A stretch of 64,000 nucleotides of DNA from Chitinophaga caeni (GCF_002557795.1 NZ_CP023777.1:1116001-1180000); one strand, 5' to 3'; counted from the first letter of the stretch, positions 37,469 through 46,276 are shown. The notes: generated by a model not told the origin, from the letters alone. Numbers and translations are program-made.

Positions 37469-40400
37469 ATGTCATTACCCCATCTGTTAAAATACATATA
37501 CAATAACGGGACCGACGAGGTGATCCGTAGGGGTAAGCGCATATTTGCATCCGGTGGCGTAGAACTAATTGAAGCAGATCCTGTTCTGAAATCAGCCTCC
37601 TTCCGTGTAAAAAGCGATACCCATGCTAACTATTACCGGGTTTCAGTGAATAAATATCACGATTCCTCGGCTATTAGCGTGCGTTGCCAATGCCCGTATA
37701 ACTTAGGAGAAATTTGTCGGCACGAAGCCGCAGCCTTGTTTCAACTGCAAGAAATGCTCGACAAAAACCATTTTGAGAACTTCGATTCTCAATATGATCA
37801 ACAGCATACGGTAATCAAGATGCGTACAATCGACTTGAAAACCATTAAGTTGTTGACTTCCAGCAATATTTTTGCCGATGCGGAAAAGCTATTGCGGAAG
37901 TATCATCCTACTATCGTATCTGCAAAAGACGAGAAGGTAGAAGCCATGTTGGAATTGCCCAATGAAACTTACCAGCTCATTATTCAGAAAAACGAGGAAA
38001 GGAATTTCGATACCCATTGCCAATGTGATGAACATGAATTTGCATTGTGCGTGCACAAAACCGCCCTGTTTTTACATTTGTTAAACCAGTACGGCCCGTA
38101 TTATTTCGACTCCCTACGCAATTGGGATAAAGAAAAGAATAAATTATTGTCTTTATACGGCTATTCCCTGGAGGATAACCTGGATGGCAAGTTTGCGTTC
38201 TCTTATAATAACGGTAAACCTTTCCTTCGCGTTCTTGATCCAAGTATCAAGAAAGTGGAATCGGCCATGCCTTCTCCCAAGGAAGAACCGCCAACCCAAA
38301 CAATTGCGCCGAGCAAGAGAATAGGGGTGGTGCTGAATGCCAATGAAACGTTATATCCTTATTTCTCCGTTGATCTCATCACCGGCGAAGCCAACGAAGA
38401 GGGTGATGCATTCGTAACGCTGATCAGCAAACTTGATCTCACGAAGTATATCGATTACTATCAATTCAAGGAGCAGGATCGCGAAGTCATTGCCCCTACC
38501 AGGAAATTGCAGCAATCGGAAATCAACAAGTTCCTGAATAAAAATTCTCCCTTTGCCGGGATTTGGGATAATATCATCCACGAGTCGGGCGATTCTCTTC
38601 CCACCGATACGAAGGAGCTGATATTGGAATATTTACATCCCAAGTTGGTGAAATATTTCAACCAACTCAGCGAGCAACCGCTCGTATTCATATTAAAAGA
38701 AAGACAGGCTTTTAAAACCAAGAGCTTGTTGCCGGTCAATATCACGGGCGAGCTGTTGCAGATCAGCCTGCACACCAAAGTGGAAGGCGACCAGGTGATC
38801 ATTACCGCCTCCGTTCAAATCGAAGACGAAGAAGTGAATCTTGCCGATAACGAATGGAGCAGCCCCATGGTCTTTATCCATAATTCGGATGCTTACCTGT
38901 TTAAAATTCCTTTCGATGCGCTACAGGCCGAACTCTATCAAAATCAAGGCAACGTAAAAGTACCTTTATCCGGATGGGGGCAATATTTGAACGAAAATTT
39001 ATTGCCTTTAGGTAAGGATTATCCCATTTCTTTTGATCCGGCTTTAATGGCTGAAGTGAGTGGCGAAATACCGGAATACAGGGTGCAGTTAAAGGAAATC
39101 GGTGATACTTTCGTTATTCAACCCACTTTCAATTACCGCGGTCATGATGTGGAGTGGAACAATGAAACCCAGATCACGATCCAGGAAGATAACAAGGTGC
39201 TGGTGATTCACCGCAACAAGGAAGCCGAAGAAGAATTTATCCAGAAGCTGCGTGGTTTGCATACCAGCTTTGCTGCACCGACAAACTTTAATTACTTCTA
39301 TTTAAGATCTAAAGAAGCGCTGGTGAATAACTGGTTTTTCAACTTCTTCGACACGTTGAAGGAGATGAATGTCCGCGTATTCGGCTTTGACAACCTCCGC
39401 AATTTTAGATTCAATACGCATAAACCCGTTACCAATTTACAGGTAAGCTCCGGCATCGATTGGTTCGATGCGCAGGTAGAGGTTGTGTACGGGGACCAAA
39501 AGGTTAGCATCAAGGATATTAAGAAAGCCTTGGCTAACAAGCAGAACTATGTTCAGTTGGCCGATGGCACCCTGGGTTTATTGCCGGAAGAATGGCTGAA
39601 GAAATATTCTTTACTGTTCAAAATCGGTGAGGAAAAAGACAAGGGCGGCCTGAAACTATCTAAGTACAACTTCAACGTCATCGATGAATTGTACGAGTTT
39701 ATCGATGATGAACAAGTGCTGCGCGAACTGGATGAAAAAAGAACGAAACTGGTGCAATTCGACGAGATCCGTCACCAGCCGCTACCCGGTAATGTGAACG
39801 CCAGCTTACGTCCCTACCAGGAGAGTGGTTTCCAATGGTTAAATTATCTCGATGAAGTGAAATGGGGCGGTATCCTGGCAGATGATATGGGTTTGGGTAA
39901 AACCATTCAAACGCTCACCTTCATTCAACATTATAAAAATAAGCACGGCAGATGCTTGACCCTCGTGGTTTGTCCTACTACGTTGATCTATAACTGGGAA
40001 AACGAGATCAAGAAGTTTACGCCAACGATCGTGCATCATATACATCACGGTCCCGCAAGGATCAAGTCGCCGGAAGCATTGCGGCCATTCGACGTGATCA
40101 TCACTACCTATGGTACATTGCGCAGCGACATCCAGATGTTTATGAAGCTCGAATTTGATTACGTGATACTGGATGAATCACAAGCGATCAAGAATCCGCA
40201 ATCGAAAGTTACGAAAGCGGCGCAATTATTACATACCAAGAATAGGTTAGCGCTGAGTGGTACGCCGATGCAAAACAACACTTTCGATATTTACGCGCAG
40301 ATGAACTTCTTAAATCCGGGCATGTTGGGTAGCATTGATTTCTTCAGGAATGAATTTGCCACACCGATCGATAAGTTCCAGGATGAAGAACGGAAAGATC

Positions 40401-41194
40401 ACCTGCGTAAACTGATATATCCATTTATACTCAGGAGAACGAAAGAGCAAGTGGCGAAAGACCTGCCGGAAAAAATCGAAACGGTCATCTTCTGCGAAAT
40501 GGATCACGAGCAAAGGCAGATTTACGATGCCTACCGCAATACTTACCGTTCCAAGATACTCGGCGTCATAGAAGAGCAAGGGATGGAGCGTTCGCAATTA
40601 ACGATCTTGCAAGGTTTAATGAAGCTGCGCCAGATATGTGACTCTCCCGCGATTTTGAACGAAACGGAGCAGTACCCGAACCATTCAGTCAAGCTGCACG
40701 AGTTGACCCGCGAGATGTCAGAAAACATCAGCAATCACAAGGTACTCGTATTTTCGCAGTTCCTCGGCATGCTGGGTTTAATCAAGGAGAAATTGATTGC
40801 TCAAAAAATACCGTTCGAATACTTTGATGGCAGCACTTCCACAACGGAAAGGGAACGCGCGATACAGAACTTCCAGCAGAACAGCGAATGCCGCGTATTC
40901 CTCATCTCGCTGAAAGCGGGTGGTGTCGGTTTGAACTTGACGGCTGCCGATTATGTTTACATTGTCGATCCTTGGTGGAACCCGGCAGTAGAGCAACAAG
41001 CCATTGACCGTACGCACCGTATCGGGCAAACGAAAAATATTTTCGCGTACCGCATGATCTGTAAAGACACGGTTGAAGAGAAGATATTGGAATTACAGGA
41101 ACGTAAGAAATCCTTGGTAAAAGAAATTGTTGCCGATGAAAATGGTTTCGTGAAGAAGTTGACAAAAGAAGATGTGATGTACCTATTCAGTTAA
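37469..41194 (+). CDS. SWIM zinc-finger SNF2-family helicase/ATPase
   Basis: 1241 residues. Two Cys-x-Cys-xn-Cys-x-His SWIM-type sites are visible near residues 75 and 190 (CQCPYNLGEICRH and CQCDEHEFALCVH). A long middle region follows. The SNF2 ATPase starts at about 775: Walker A ADDMGLGKTIQTL, DExH-type LDESQAIKN, motif III ALSGTPMQNN, and helicase C motifs FDGSTSTTERERAIQNFQ and IVDPWWNPAVEQQAIDRTHRIGQT. The enzyme is expected to translocate on double-stranded DNA and remodel protein-DNA complexes. Its native terminator appears to have been separated from it by a transposon. Confidence 0.93.
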   Translation: MSLPHLLKYIYNNGTDEVIRRGKRIFASGGVELIEADPVLKSASFRVKSDTHANYYRVSVNKYHDSSAISVRCQCPYNLGEICRHEAAALFQLQEMLDKNHFENFDSQYDQQHTVIKMRTIDLKTIKLLTSSNIFADAEKLLRKYHPTIVSAKDEKVEAMLELPNETYQLIIQKNEERNFDTHCQCDEHEFALCVHKTALFLHLLNQYGPYYFDSLRNWDKEKNKLLSLYGYSLEDNLDGKFAFSYNNGKPFLRVLDPSIKKVESAMPSPKEEPPTQTIAPSKRIGVVLNANETLYPYFSVDLITGEANEEGDAFVTLISKLDLTKYIDYYQFKEQDREVIAPTRKLQQSEINKFLNKNSPFAGIWDNIIHESGDSLPTDTKELILEYLHPKLVKYFNQLSEQPLVFILKERQAFKTKSLLPVNITGELLQISLHTKVEGDQVIITASVQIEDEEVNLADNEWSSPMVFIHNSDAYLFKIPFDALQAELYQNQGNVKVPLSGWGQYLNENLLPLGKDYPISFDPALMAEVSGEIPEYRVQLKEIGDTFVIQPTFNYRGHDVEWNNETQITIQEDNKVLVIHRNKEAEEEFIQKLRGLHTSFAAPTNFNYFYLRSKEALVNNWFFNFFDTLKEMNVRVFGFDNLRNFRFNTHKPVTNLQVSSGIDWFDAQVEVVYGDQKVSIKDIKKALANKQNYVQLADGTLGLLPEEWLKKYSLLFKIGEEKDKGGLKLSKYNFNVIDELYEFIDDEQVLRELDEKRTKLVQFDEIRHQPLPGNVNASLRPYQESGFQWLNYLDEVKWGGILADDMGLGKTIQTLTFIQHYKNKHGRCLTLVVCPTTLIYNWENEIKKFTPTIVHHIHHGPARIKSPEALRPFDVIITTYGTLRSDIQMFMKLEFDYVILDESQAIKNPQSKVTKAAQLLHTKNRLALSGTPMQNNTFDIYAQMNFLNPGMLGSIDFFRNEFATPIDKFQDEERKDHLRKLIYPFILRRTKEQVAKDLPEKIETVIFCEMDHEQRQIYDAYRNTYRSKILGVIEEQGMERSQLTILQGLMKLRQICDSPAILNETEQYPNHSVKLHELTREMSENISNHKVLVFSQFLGMLGLIKEKLIAQKIPFEYFDGSTSTTERERAIQNFQQNSECRVFLISLKAGGVGLNLTAADYVYIVDPWWNPAVEQQAIDRTHRIGQTKNIFAYRMICKDTVEEKILELQERKKSLVKEIVADENGFVKKLTKEDVMYLFS

Positions 41195-41228
41195 AGCTAA
41201 TTTTTAAGCGGTAACGGGATAAGAATAA

Positions 41229-41236
41229 TAAATAAT
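41229..41236 (+). repeat. Left target-site duplication TAAATAAT
   Basis: Identical to 47303-47310 on the far side of the transposon; the two copies flank the terminal inverted repeats directly. Confidence 0.9.
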
Positions 41237-41262
41237 GGCAACTATATACTTGTTAAACCCAT
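41237..41262 (+). repeat. Left terminal inverted repeat of the IS1595-type transposon
   Basis: 26 bp; 24 positions match the reverse complement of 47277-47302. Similarity continues weakly inward (TTAAATA). Confidence 0.92.
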
Positions 41263-41277
41263 ATCTTAAATATGGGG
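41262..41277 (-). terminator. Weak hairpin after the first XRE gene
   Basis: Stem CCCATAT / ATATGGG (41258-41276) overlaps the inner edge of the left terminal repeat and follows the XRE stop on the minus strand; a short TTTAAC follows. Confidence 0.3.
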
Positions 41278-41281
41278 AAAA

Positions 41282-41521
41282 TTAAGACAATTCATTTCCG
41301 TAAGGAATAATATCATTTGGCGTAAGGTTTAGGGCTATCATTAGTTTGATAACAGTAGTGATTTGGAGGTTGGATTCTCCCTTTTCAAGTTTTTGGACTT
41401 GATTATACTCCATATCAGCCATTAGAGCTAGTTTCCTTTGGCTTAATCCCTGCTTAGTTCTTGCCTCCTTGAATTTAACAGCAATAGCGCCTAATATCTG
41501 CTTATCCAGTAAGTTATTCAT
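41282..41521 (-). CDS. XRE-family transcriptional regulator (transposon passenger)
   Basis: 79 residues, a single Cro/CI-type helix-turn-helix. The HTH reads FKEARTKQGLSQRKLALMADMEYNQVQKLEKGESNLQITTVIKLMIALNL. ATG 41521 (MNNLLDKQ) is preferred over an upstream in-frame codon. A perfect 11-bp palindrome (41551-41574) lies between this gene and the divergent transposase gene, so the protein probably represses itself and the transposase. It sits just inside the left transposon end. Confidence 0.85.
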   Translation of the reverse strand: MNNLLDKQILGAIAVKFKEARTKQGLSQRKLALMADMEYNQVQKLEKGESNLQITTVIKLMIALNLTPNDIIPYGNELS

Positions 41522-41536
41522 ACCTGAAATTTCAGC

Positions 41537-41544
41537 CAAAAATA
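41537..41544 (-). promoter_or_regulatory. -7 box of the first XRE gene
   Basis: Minus-strand TATTTTTG matches TAnnTTTG, 16 nt before the start. The palindrome begins 7 nt upstream of it. Confidence 0.4.
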
Positions 41545-41550
41545 TGAATT

Positions 41551-41574
41551 ATTGACGTATAAATATACGTCAAT
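41551..41574. promoter_or_regulatory. Candidate XRE operator palindrome
   Basis: ATTGACGTATA-AA-TATACGTCAAT, perfect over 24 bp, between the divergent XRE and transposase genes. An isolated half site ATTGACGT recurs at 42883-42890, just upstream of the DUF2158 gene. Confidence 0.65.
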
Positions 41575-41588
41575 TCAATAAATTTTCG

Positions 41589-41596
41589 TACTTTTG
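41589..41596 (+). promoter_or_regulatory. -7 box for the IS1595-type transposase
   Basis: TACTTTTG matches TAnnTTTG, 76 nt before the transposase ATG and 15 nt beyond the palindrome. Confidence 0.4.
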
Positions 41597-41671
41597 TGTA
41601 GCAAAGGCTTCCAAGCCCCGCAAAAATGGTTAGTCCATGATATATAAGAATGGAAATAATCAAATCATTTA

Positions 41672-42625
41672 ATGGATTTAATAGAAGTTATGCACTGTAA
41701 CAATTTATTAGATATAGCGGAAACATTCAGGGATAAAAACGTTTGTCTGGATTACTTAGCTTCAAAGCGGTGGAATGGTAGCGTGTATTGCGTTTTTTGT
41801 GGTTGTAATAATGTGTATACCTTGAAGGGTAAATACAGACGATATAAATGTGGAGATTGTCGCAAACAGTTTTCAGCTATCAAAGGAACTATATTCGAAA
41901 ATAGCCCTATTCATTTGCAGAAATGGTTTATGGCGATTTTCTTGATAACTACTCATAAGAAGGGTATTAGTTCTGTTCAATTAGCGAGTAGTTTAGGGGT
42001 TACCCAAAAGACCGCGTGGTTTATGGCTCAAAGAATACGGTATGCTCTAAAAGTGAAGTCCTTTGACAAAAAGCTGGATGGAGTGATTCAATGCGACGAA
42101 ACATTTGTTGGAGGTAAAAATAAGAACCGTCATGCTCATAAGAAAGTTGCAAATTCACAAGGAAGGAGCTTTAAGGATAAAACACCTGTATTAGGTATGT
42201 TGCATACTGGTGGTCATTTGAGATTAATTGTTATGCCAGATACAGCATCAGCATCTATTCAACCAGCCATAAAGGAACATATTGCAGAAGGTTCAATCAT
42301 AGTGTCAGATGAATGGCTAGGATATAATGGGTTAGATAAAAAGTACTTTCATATTGTTATGGATCACCAACAGAAGGAATTTGTAAGAGGTGCTTTTCAT
42401 ACCAACAGTATAGAAGGATTTTGGGGGTTATTTAAACGCGGTATAATTGGAGTTTATCATTATCTAAGCAGGAAGCATTTACAAAGATATTGTGATGAAT
42501 TTTCTTTTAGATATAACAATAGGTCTATACCCAATAGTTACAAGTTTGAAAGTTGTTTAAATAGTGTGAATTGCAGGCTAACTTATAAGGAGTTGATCAA
42601 TAAAAATCAACCTGCAATTCAGTGA
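41672..42625 (+). CDS. IS1595-family (ISXO2-like) transposase
   Basis: 317 residues. An N-terminal zinc ribbon (CVFCGCNNVYTLKGKYRRYKCGDCRKQF) is followed by an HTH (GISSVQLASSLGVTQKTAWFMAQRIR). The ISXO2 catalytic core has acidic residues in IQCDETFVGGKN and IIVSDEWLGYNG, and the HTNSIEGFWGLFKRGIIG block that provides the Asn and Lys of the DDNK-type active site. It is intact and full length. It should recognise the 26-bp ends at 41237 and 47302 and mobilise the whole 6-kb element. The promoter region carries an XRE-type palindrome. Confidence 0.92.
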   Translation: MDLIEVMHCNNLLDIAETFRDKNVCLDYLASKRWNGSVYCVFCGCNNVYTLKGKYRRYKCGDCRKQFSAIKGTIFENSPIHLQKWFMAIFLITTHKKGISSVQLASSLGVTQKTAWFMAQRIRYALKVKSFDKKLDGVIQCDETFVGGKNKNRHAHKKVANSQGRSFKDKTPVLGMLHTGGHLRLIVMPDTASASIQPAIKEHIAEGSIIVSDEWLGYNGLDKKYFHIVMDHQQKEFVRGAFHTNSIEGFWGLFKRGIIGVYHYLSRKHLQRYCDEFSFRYNNRSIPNSYKFESCLNSVNCRLTYKELINKNQPAIQ

Positions 42626-42658
42626 AAAGCTCTTTGAAATAAGGGAGGATATGAAATT

Positions 42659-42871
42659 TCAATCCTCATCCATGCTTATTAAGGATTCTTCTATGAATGG
42701 TTCGGTATTCTTTCTATGCCCATCAAACCAAGTACACATATATGTACCAGTAAACGATTCTGCAAGAAAATGTGATTTAAGTGATGTAATAGTCATGTTA
42801 GGGCCACCTGATTTAAGTGCCACAATATCTCCTAGCTTAAATTTTGGATTGGTATAGTTGTTATCTGTCAT
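42659..42871 (-). CDS. DUF2158 / YodC-family small protein
   Basis: 70 residues. FKLGDIVALKSGGPNMTI and YMCTWFDGHRKNTEPFIEESL are the two halves of the DUF2158 (YodC-like) fold, an SH3-like small domain of unknown function. It is encoded convergently with the transposase, 33 nt apart. An ATTGACGT half site lies 12 nt upstream of its start, so the first XRE protein may control it too. Genes of this family recur next to ISXO2-type transposases as far as I recall, but this was not checked. Confidence 0.8.
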   Translation of the reverse strand: MTDNNYTNPKFKLGDIVALKSGGPNMTITSLKSHFLAESFTGTYMCTWFDGHRKNTEPFIEESLISMDED

Positions 42872-42882
42872 AATAGCAATAA

Positions 42883-42890
42883 ATTGACGT
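42883..42890 (-). promoter_or_regulatory. Half site of the XRE operator upstream of DUF2158 gene
   Basis: ATTGACGT, identical to each arm of the palindrome at 41551-41574; the other arm is missing. Confidence 0.35.
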
Positions 42891-43061
42891 TAAGATAATT
42901 TAAAAAATAGAATCCTTATCACTATTTAAAAGGTACAGAATTATAATTAATGGTAGTACTTATAGAGAACAATAGTGATATTCAGGAGAAAAGATACAAT
43001 ACTATAGTTTTAAATGATAAGACTGATACAATTGTCATCAATACTCCCAAAGGAGAAGTGT

Positions 43062-43069
43062 GTTTTACA
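43062..43069 (+). repeat. Left target duplication of the nested IS256-type element (GTTTTACA)
   Basis: Repeated exactly at 44400-44407 on the other side of the IS. Confidence 0.88.
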
Positions 43070-44399
43070 GACACTATCTCAAAAACTGTGTAAATTATAA
43101 AAATCGGGGTTTCACTCCGATTTTTTAATTTTAAAGTATATACAGTTTTATGAAGACAGAAGATTTTTTATCAGACGACTTTCTGAAGCAGTTTAAAACG
43201 GCCGATCAACTAAACAATTTCCTGGCCCAGATTCAGAAGCGGGGCATTGAAAAGATGCTGGAAGGCGAACTTGATAGCCATTTAGGCTATGATAAGCATG
43301 AGCCCAATGAAAGTAACAATAGCCGTAATGGGTACGGTAAAAAGAAGATTAAGACCAGCTATGGTGAATCTGAAATAAAAGTTCCCAGGGATCGTGATGC
43401 CAGTTTTAACCCTATGATAGTACCTAAACGCGAAGGAATGGTTCAGGGGCTGGAAGAGATAATAGTGTCTTTTTATGCCAAGGGGATGAGCGTATCTGAC
43501 ATAGAAGAGCAAATAAGGGAAGCCTATAAATTTGACGTTTCCACGGCCACTATCAGCCGCATCACCAGCCGTGTGACTGAAGATATTGTCGCCTGGCAAA
43601 ACCGACCGTTAGAACCGGTTTATCTCATCGTTTGGATGGATGGCATTGTGTTCAAGGTACGGGAGAACAGCAAAGTAGTGAATAAAACCGTCTATATCGC
43701 TGTGGGCCTGAAGCGGGATGGCCTCAAAGAAGTGCTAGGGATGTGGCTGGGTAAGAATGAGTCAGCCGCTTATTGGATGACTGTACTTACTGATCTGAAG
43801 GCCCGTGGCTTGGAAGATATTCTAATAACGGCCACCGATAATCTTAATGGCTTCACTCAGACTATCAAATCAGTGTTCCCTCAGTCTGCCACCCAGGTTT
43901 GTGTCGTACACCAGGTTCGTAACAGCTGCCGCTATGTTGCCTGGAAAGATAAAAAGGAATTTACCGCAGACATGAAAGATGTTTATGCCGCACCGACCAG
44001 GCAAGCTGCGATGGCGGCTCTTGATGCCCTGGATGCTAAGTGGAGCGCAAAGTATGCCTACGCCATCAAAAGCTGGCGTGAAAACTGGGAGGAACTGACT
44101 GTCTTTTTTGACTTCCCCCTGGAGATCAGGCAGATCATCTACACAACAAATCTCATCGAAAATCTAAACGGTAAGATTAGAAAATATACCAAAAACAAGC
44201 TATCCTTCCCTACAGATGAAGCCGTGCTTAAATCCGTATACCTGGCTTTGCGGGAAGTATCAAAAAAATGGACCATGCCCATTAGAAACTGGGGCATGAT
44301 CCTGAATCAGTTTTTAACTATTTTTGATAAAAGGGTGAGAATCTAATTATTACTCTGATTCCCCGATTTTTAAGTTTACACACTTATTGAAATAGTCCC
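43070..44399 (+). mobile_element. Nested IS256-family insertion sequence
   Basis: 1330 bp. The terminal inverted repeats are 43070-43094 and 44375-44399, 20 of 25 positions matching. They are flanked by perfect 8-bp duplications GTTTTACA. A single intact transposase gene runs left to right. It inserted into a passenger gene of the larger transposon, so it is the younger event. Its base composition is closer to the chromosome than to the A/T-rich host transposon. Confidence 0.92.
43150..44346 (+). CDS. IS256-family transposase
   Basis: 398 residues, the normal length for IS256 transposases (mutator type). The N-terminal region has [38 protein letters not shown]-type acidic residues are in [21 protein letters not shown], and the Glu in [19 protein letters not shown]. 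The reading frame is intact, so it is probably active. The gene starts 80 nt inside the left IS end. Confidence 0.95.
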   Translation: MKTEDFLSDDFLKQFKTADQLNNFLAQIQKRGIEKMLEGELDSHLGYDKHEPNESNNSRNGYGKKKIKTSYGESEIKVPRDRDASFNPMIVPKREGMVQGLEEIIVSFYAKGMSVSDIEEQIREAYKFDVSTATISRITSRVTEDIVAWQNRPLEPVYLIVWMDGIVFKVRENSKVVNKTVYIAVGLKRDGLKEVLGMWLGKNESAAYWMTVLTDLKARGLEDILITATDNLNGFTQTIKSVFPQSATQVCVVHQVRNSCRYVAWKDKKEFTADMKDVYAAPTRQAAMAALDALDAKWSAKYAYAIKSWRENWEELTVFFDFPLEIRQIIYTTNLIENLNGKIRKYTKNKLSFPTDEAVLKSVYLALREVSKKWTMPIRNWGMILNQFLTIFDKRVRI

Positions 44400-44407
44400 G
44401 TTTTACA
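44400..44407 (+). repeat. Right target duplication of the nested IS256-type element
   Basis: GTTTTACA, identical to 43062-43069. Confidence 0.88.
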
Positions 44408-44534
44408 TTAGAGCAGTTAATGAAATATGCTACTAAATTCGCCCAAACTTTCCATCATTGCGAGCTTAAGTCCTATAAATTCAACGTTTATAAAAGATAT
44501 GATACTGATTTGAAAGCAACTGTTTATGGATGCT

Positions 44535-44879
44535 TTAGTCATTGATAGTTGACATTAAAGACTCAAAATCTGCCTCATATCCTTTATTTTCCTTCCATTG
44601 AATAAGTGGTTGCCTTTCTTTATTCTTTTTTATCTCACAAAGGGAATAGAAAATAATATTTTCCAACTTAGATTTGGGATTAGTCAATATAAACCAAAGT
44701 TCGTCATGAGTTTTATCCGAAATAACTAAAAAAGAGGTTTCTTCATTAGAACGAATGTCGCAACCAGCAGAAAGAAAGAGTTTAACCAAATTCTTCCGTA
44801 TCAAAAAAAGTTCATCTAATTTATTAATTCTAGTATAAGAAAAGAAGAAAAAGTTCTTGTCTTTATTTGCATTAGCCAT
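44535..44879 (-). CDS. Transposon passenger protein of unknown function
   Basis: 114 residues starting MANANKDKNFFFFSYTRINKLDELFLIRKNLVKLF, with a conserved-looking middle SFLVISDKTHDELWFILTNPKS and an acidic C-terminal tail. An open frame continues upstream to 45056, but that extension runs antisense through the small gene at 44947-45120, so ATG 44879 is preferred. No domain is recognised. It overlaps the interrupted gene's end by 11 nt. Confidence 0.5.
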   Translation of the reverse strand: MANANKDKNFFFFSYTRINKLDELFLIRKNLVKLFLSAGCDIRSNEETSFLVISDKTHDELWFILTNPKSKLENIIFYSLCEIKKNKERQPLIQWKENKGYEADFESLMSTIND

Positions 44880-44946
44880 ATAGAGTAAAATAGGTTTTAA
44901 ATACCTTAAATTAGCAAAAAAAACCGGGATACCAAACAAATAATGA

Positions 44947-45120
44947 ATGCCTAGTAAATCAAAACATACCAAACCTTCAAATGCTGATAATAGTGAGAAT
45001 AAAGACAATTTCTCCCTGTTTGAGGAAGCTATAAAGAAGATAGCCAATACTCCCAAAGAGGACGTAGAAAAGGCTGTAAAAGAGGATAAAAAAAAGGAAA
45101 GGAATAAAAAGAATGGCTAG
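44947..45120 (+). CDS. Very small lysine-rich passenger protein (57 residues)
   Basis: MPSKSKHTKPSNADNSENKD is followed by NFSLFEEAIKKIANTPKEDV and a Lys/Glu-rich tail. The amphipathic middle and strongly charged ends look like real coding sequence, and the TPKxDV pattern is familiar from small conserved Bacteroidota proteins of unknown function. The frame is open from its ATG to TAG and sits between two minus-strand genes with almost no spare sequence. It is too short for most ORF callers. Confidence 0.6.
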   Translation: MPSKSKHTKPSNADNSENKDNFSLFEEAIKKIANTPKEDVEKAVKEDKKKERNKKNG

Positions 45121-45126
45121 TAAAAG

Positions 45127-45942
45127 CTATCCCCGTAGAAAAACATTCTTTTTAACCCATAAACAGAAATAAAATATCGGCCATGCTACTAAATAGCAAA
45201 TAATACTGCTAACTGTAGTAACCCATACCGCCCAACTAACAGAAGGTGAATAAATTATGATGGGATACAAGGAAATCATGAAAATTGTGCAGGAAATAAT
45301 ACCAATCCACAATTTTCTTAATTGTATGCGTTGTTCGTCTGCTTGTTCATAAATAGTTTCAATGCCTTTCTTTTGGGGTGTTACGACCATTGATGGCTCT
45401 CCGTTCCGGGAATCTATTAAAAAGGAAAATTCCAATTTTGCTTTTCTATTTAAATAAGGAACTTCATAAATCCTATTTCTAGTAATATAATCTATCCCAT
45501 TTTGTAATGCTCTTTGTTCAGCAGGACTTCTTTCTCTTGTAACATCGGAAAAATCAGTAAAAACGGCATTGAAGGTATTGTTAAATTCTTTCTCGAATTT
45601 CAATGCTCTATATGTATTATTCTGCAATAATTGAGCAGAGTTCTCAAAAATAGTAGCACCTTCATTGACGGTAAGATGTATTGAAAAAGCATCCAAATCT
45701 ACGTTATTATCATTTTTCAATTCGAGATACACAGAATATAAATTGTTACTTACTTGACCATTGTATAATATTTGAATATTTCCCCCTGGTACTTGTCCTC
45801 CCAATGCTACATGACGAACAATGAGCTTTTCCCGTAAAAAAATAAGCCTATTTTTATATCGCTCGAAGAATAATCCACTAATAATTCCCAAAAAGAAAGT
45901 GAGTATTGGTGCAATTAAGGGAATCGGAATGTTAATATTCAT
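45127..45942 (-). CDS. Membrane protein of unknown function (transposon passenger)
   Basis: 271 residues. One N-terminal transmembrane helix (IPIPLIAPILTFFLGIISGLFF, about 5-25) is followed by a soluble beta-rich domain (about 35-200; IQILYNGQVSNNLYSVYLELKNDNNVDLDAFSIHLTV). Two C-terminal helices (IGIISCTIFMISLYPIIIY and WAVWVTTVSSIICYLVAWPIFYFCLW) complete it. The soluble part looks immunoglobulin-like but no family is recognised. ATG 45942 is preferred over the upstream in-frame start. It is the largest cargo gene and a candidate for the element's selectable or defensive function. Confidence 0.6.
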   Translation of the reverse strand: MNINIPIPLIAPILTFFLGIISGLFFERYKNRLIFLREKLIVRHVALGGQVPGGNIQILYNGQVSNNLYSVYLELKNDNNVDLDAFSIHLTVNEGATIFENSAQLLQNNTYRALKFEKEFNNTFNAVFTDFSDVTRERSPAEQRALQNGIDYITRNRIYEVPYLNRKAKLEFSFLIDSRNGEPSMVVTPQKKGIETIYEQADEQRIQLRKLWIGIISCTIFMISLYPIIIYSPSVSWAVWVTTVSSIICYLVAWPIFYFCLWVKKNVFLRG

Positions 45943-45991
45943 AGTGGGGTATTTAAATCCTTGCAATTATATAAAAGAAATAACAATTAAC

Positions 45992-46022
45992 AAAAAAGCC
46001 GTTAAACTAATAACGGCTTTTT
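45992..46022 (-). terminator. Strong terminator after the 82-aa gene
   Basis: Stem AAAAAGCCGTTA / TAACGGCTTTTT with a 6-nt loop and a U6 run on the minus strand, directly downstream of the stop at 46025. Confidence 0.85.
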
Positions 46023-46024
46023 GC

Positions 46025-46273
46025 TTAGTTGCTAAAAATCCCTACTCTGAATTGATACATTAGATACAGCATGTTGATACATGTTAATATCCAACCAGCT
46101 ATCCTTAATCCTTTACCCTTTAGGTTTTCATTTTCCTTTAACCGATAGTAAGAAACGATTCCGGTGATAAAACCTACAGGAATAAACAGAATAGGAAGAA
46201 TAGCAAACCCTCCTAAACCAGCCGCAAATGTCATAATTGCAAATGGGTCTGTTTTTTTCTGCTCTTGTTCCAT
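46025..46273 (-). CDS. Small DUF4190-like membrane protein
   Basis: 82 residues with two membrane helices (about 12-40 and 60-78). KTDPFAIMTFAAGLGGFAILPILFIPVGFITGIVSYYRLKEN resembles the N-terminal part of DUF4190 proteins, which often flank other membrane modules. It ends in a strong terminator. Start and stop fit tightly between neighbours (3 nt to the preceding 55-aa gene), so the two are co-transcribed. Confidence 0.6.
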   Translation of the reverse strand: MEQEQKKTDPFAIMTFAAGLGGFAILPILFIPVGFITGIVSYYRLKENENLKGKGLRIAGWILTCINMLYLMYQFRVGIFSN

Positions 46274-46276
46274 AGA

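Larger units (their letters stand above)
42950..44545 (+). pseudogene. 85-codon passenger gene split by the IS256-type insertion
   Basis: Codons 1-40 lie at 42950-43069 (MVVLIENNSDIQEKRY ... GEVCFT). The IS and one copy of its 8-bp duplication follow. Codons 41-85 and the TGA continue exactly in frame at 44408-44545 (LEQLMKYATKFAQTF ... YGCFSH). Removing 43070-44407 restores one open frame of 85 codons. No domain is recognised. The 3' end overlaps the convergent gene at 44535 by 11 nt. In the present state a 47-codon truncated peptide would be made. Confidence 0.82.

Noticed and set aside
41595..41640. Transposon end immediately upstream of the IS1595-type transposase
   Set aside because: No inverted match exists downstream; the matching ends are at 41237 and 47302.
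44880..45056. N-terminal extension of the 114-aa passenger protein
   Set aside because: It runs antisense through the plus-strand gene 44947-45120, is mostly hydrophobic in a non-protein-like way, and ATG 44879 gives a better start.
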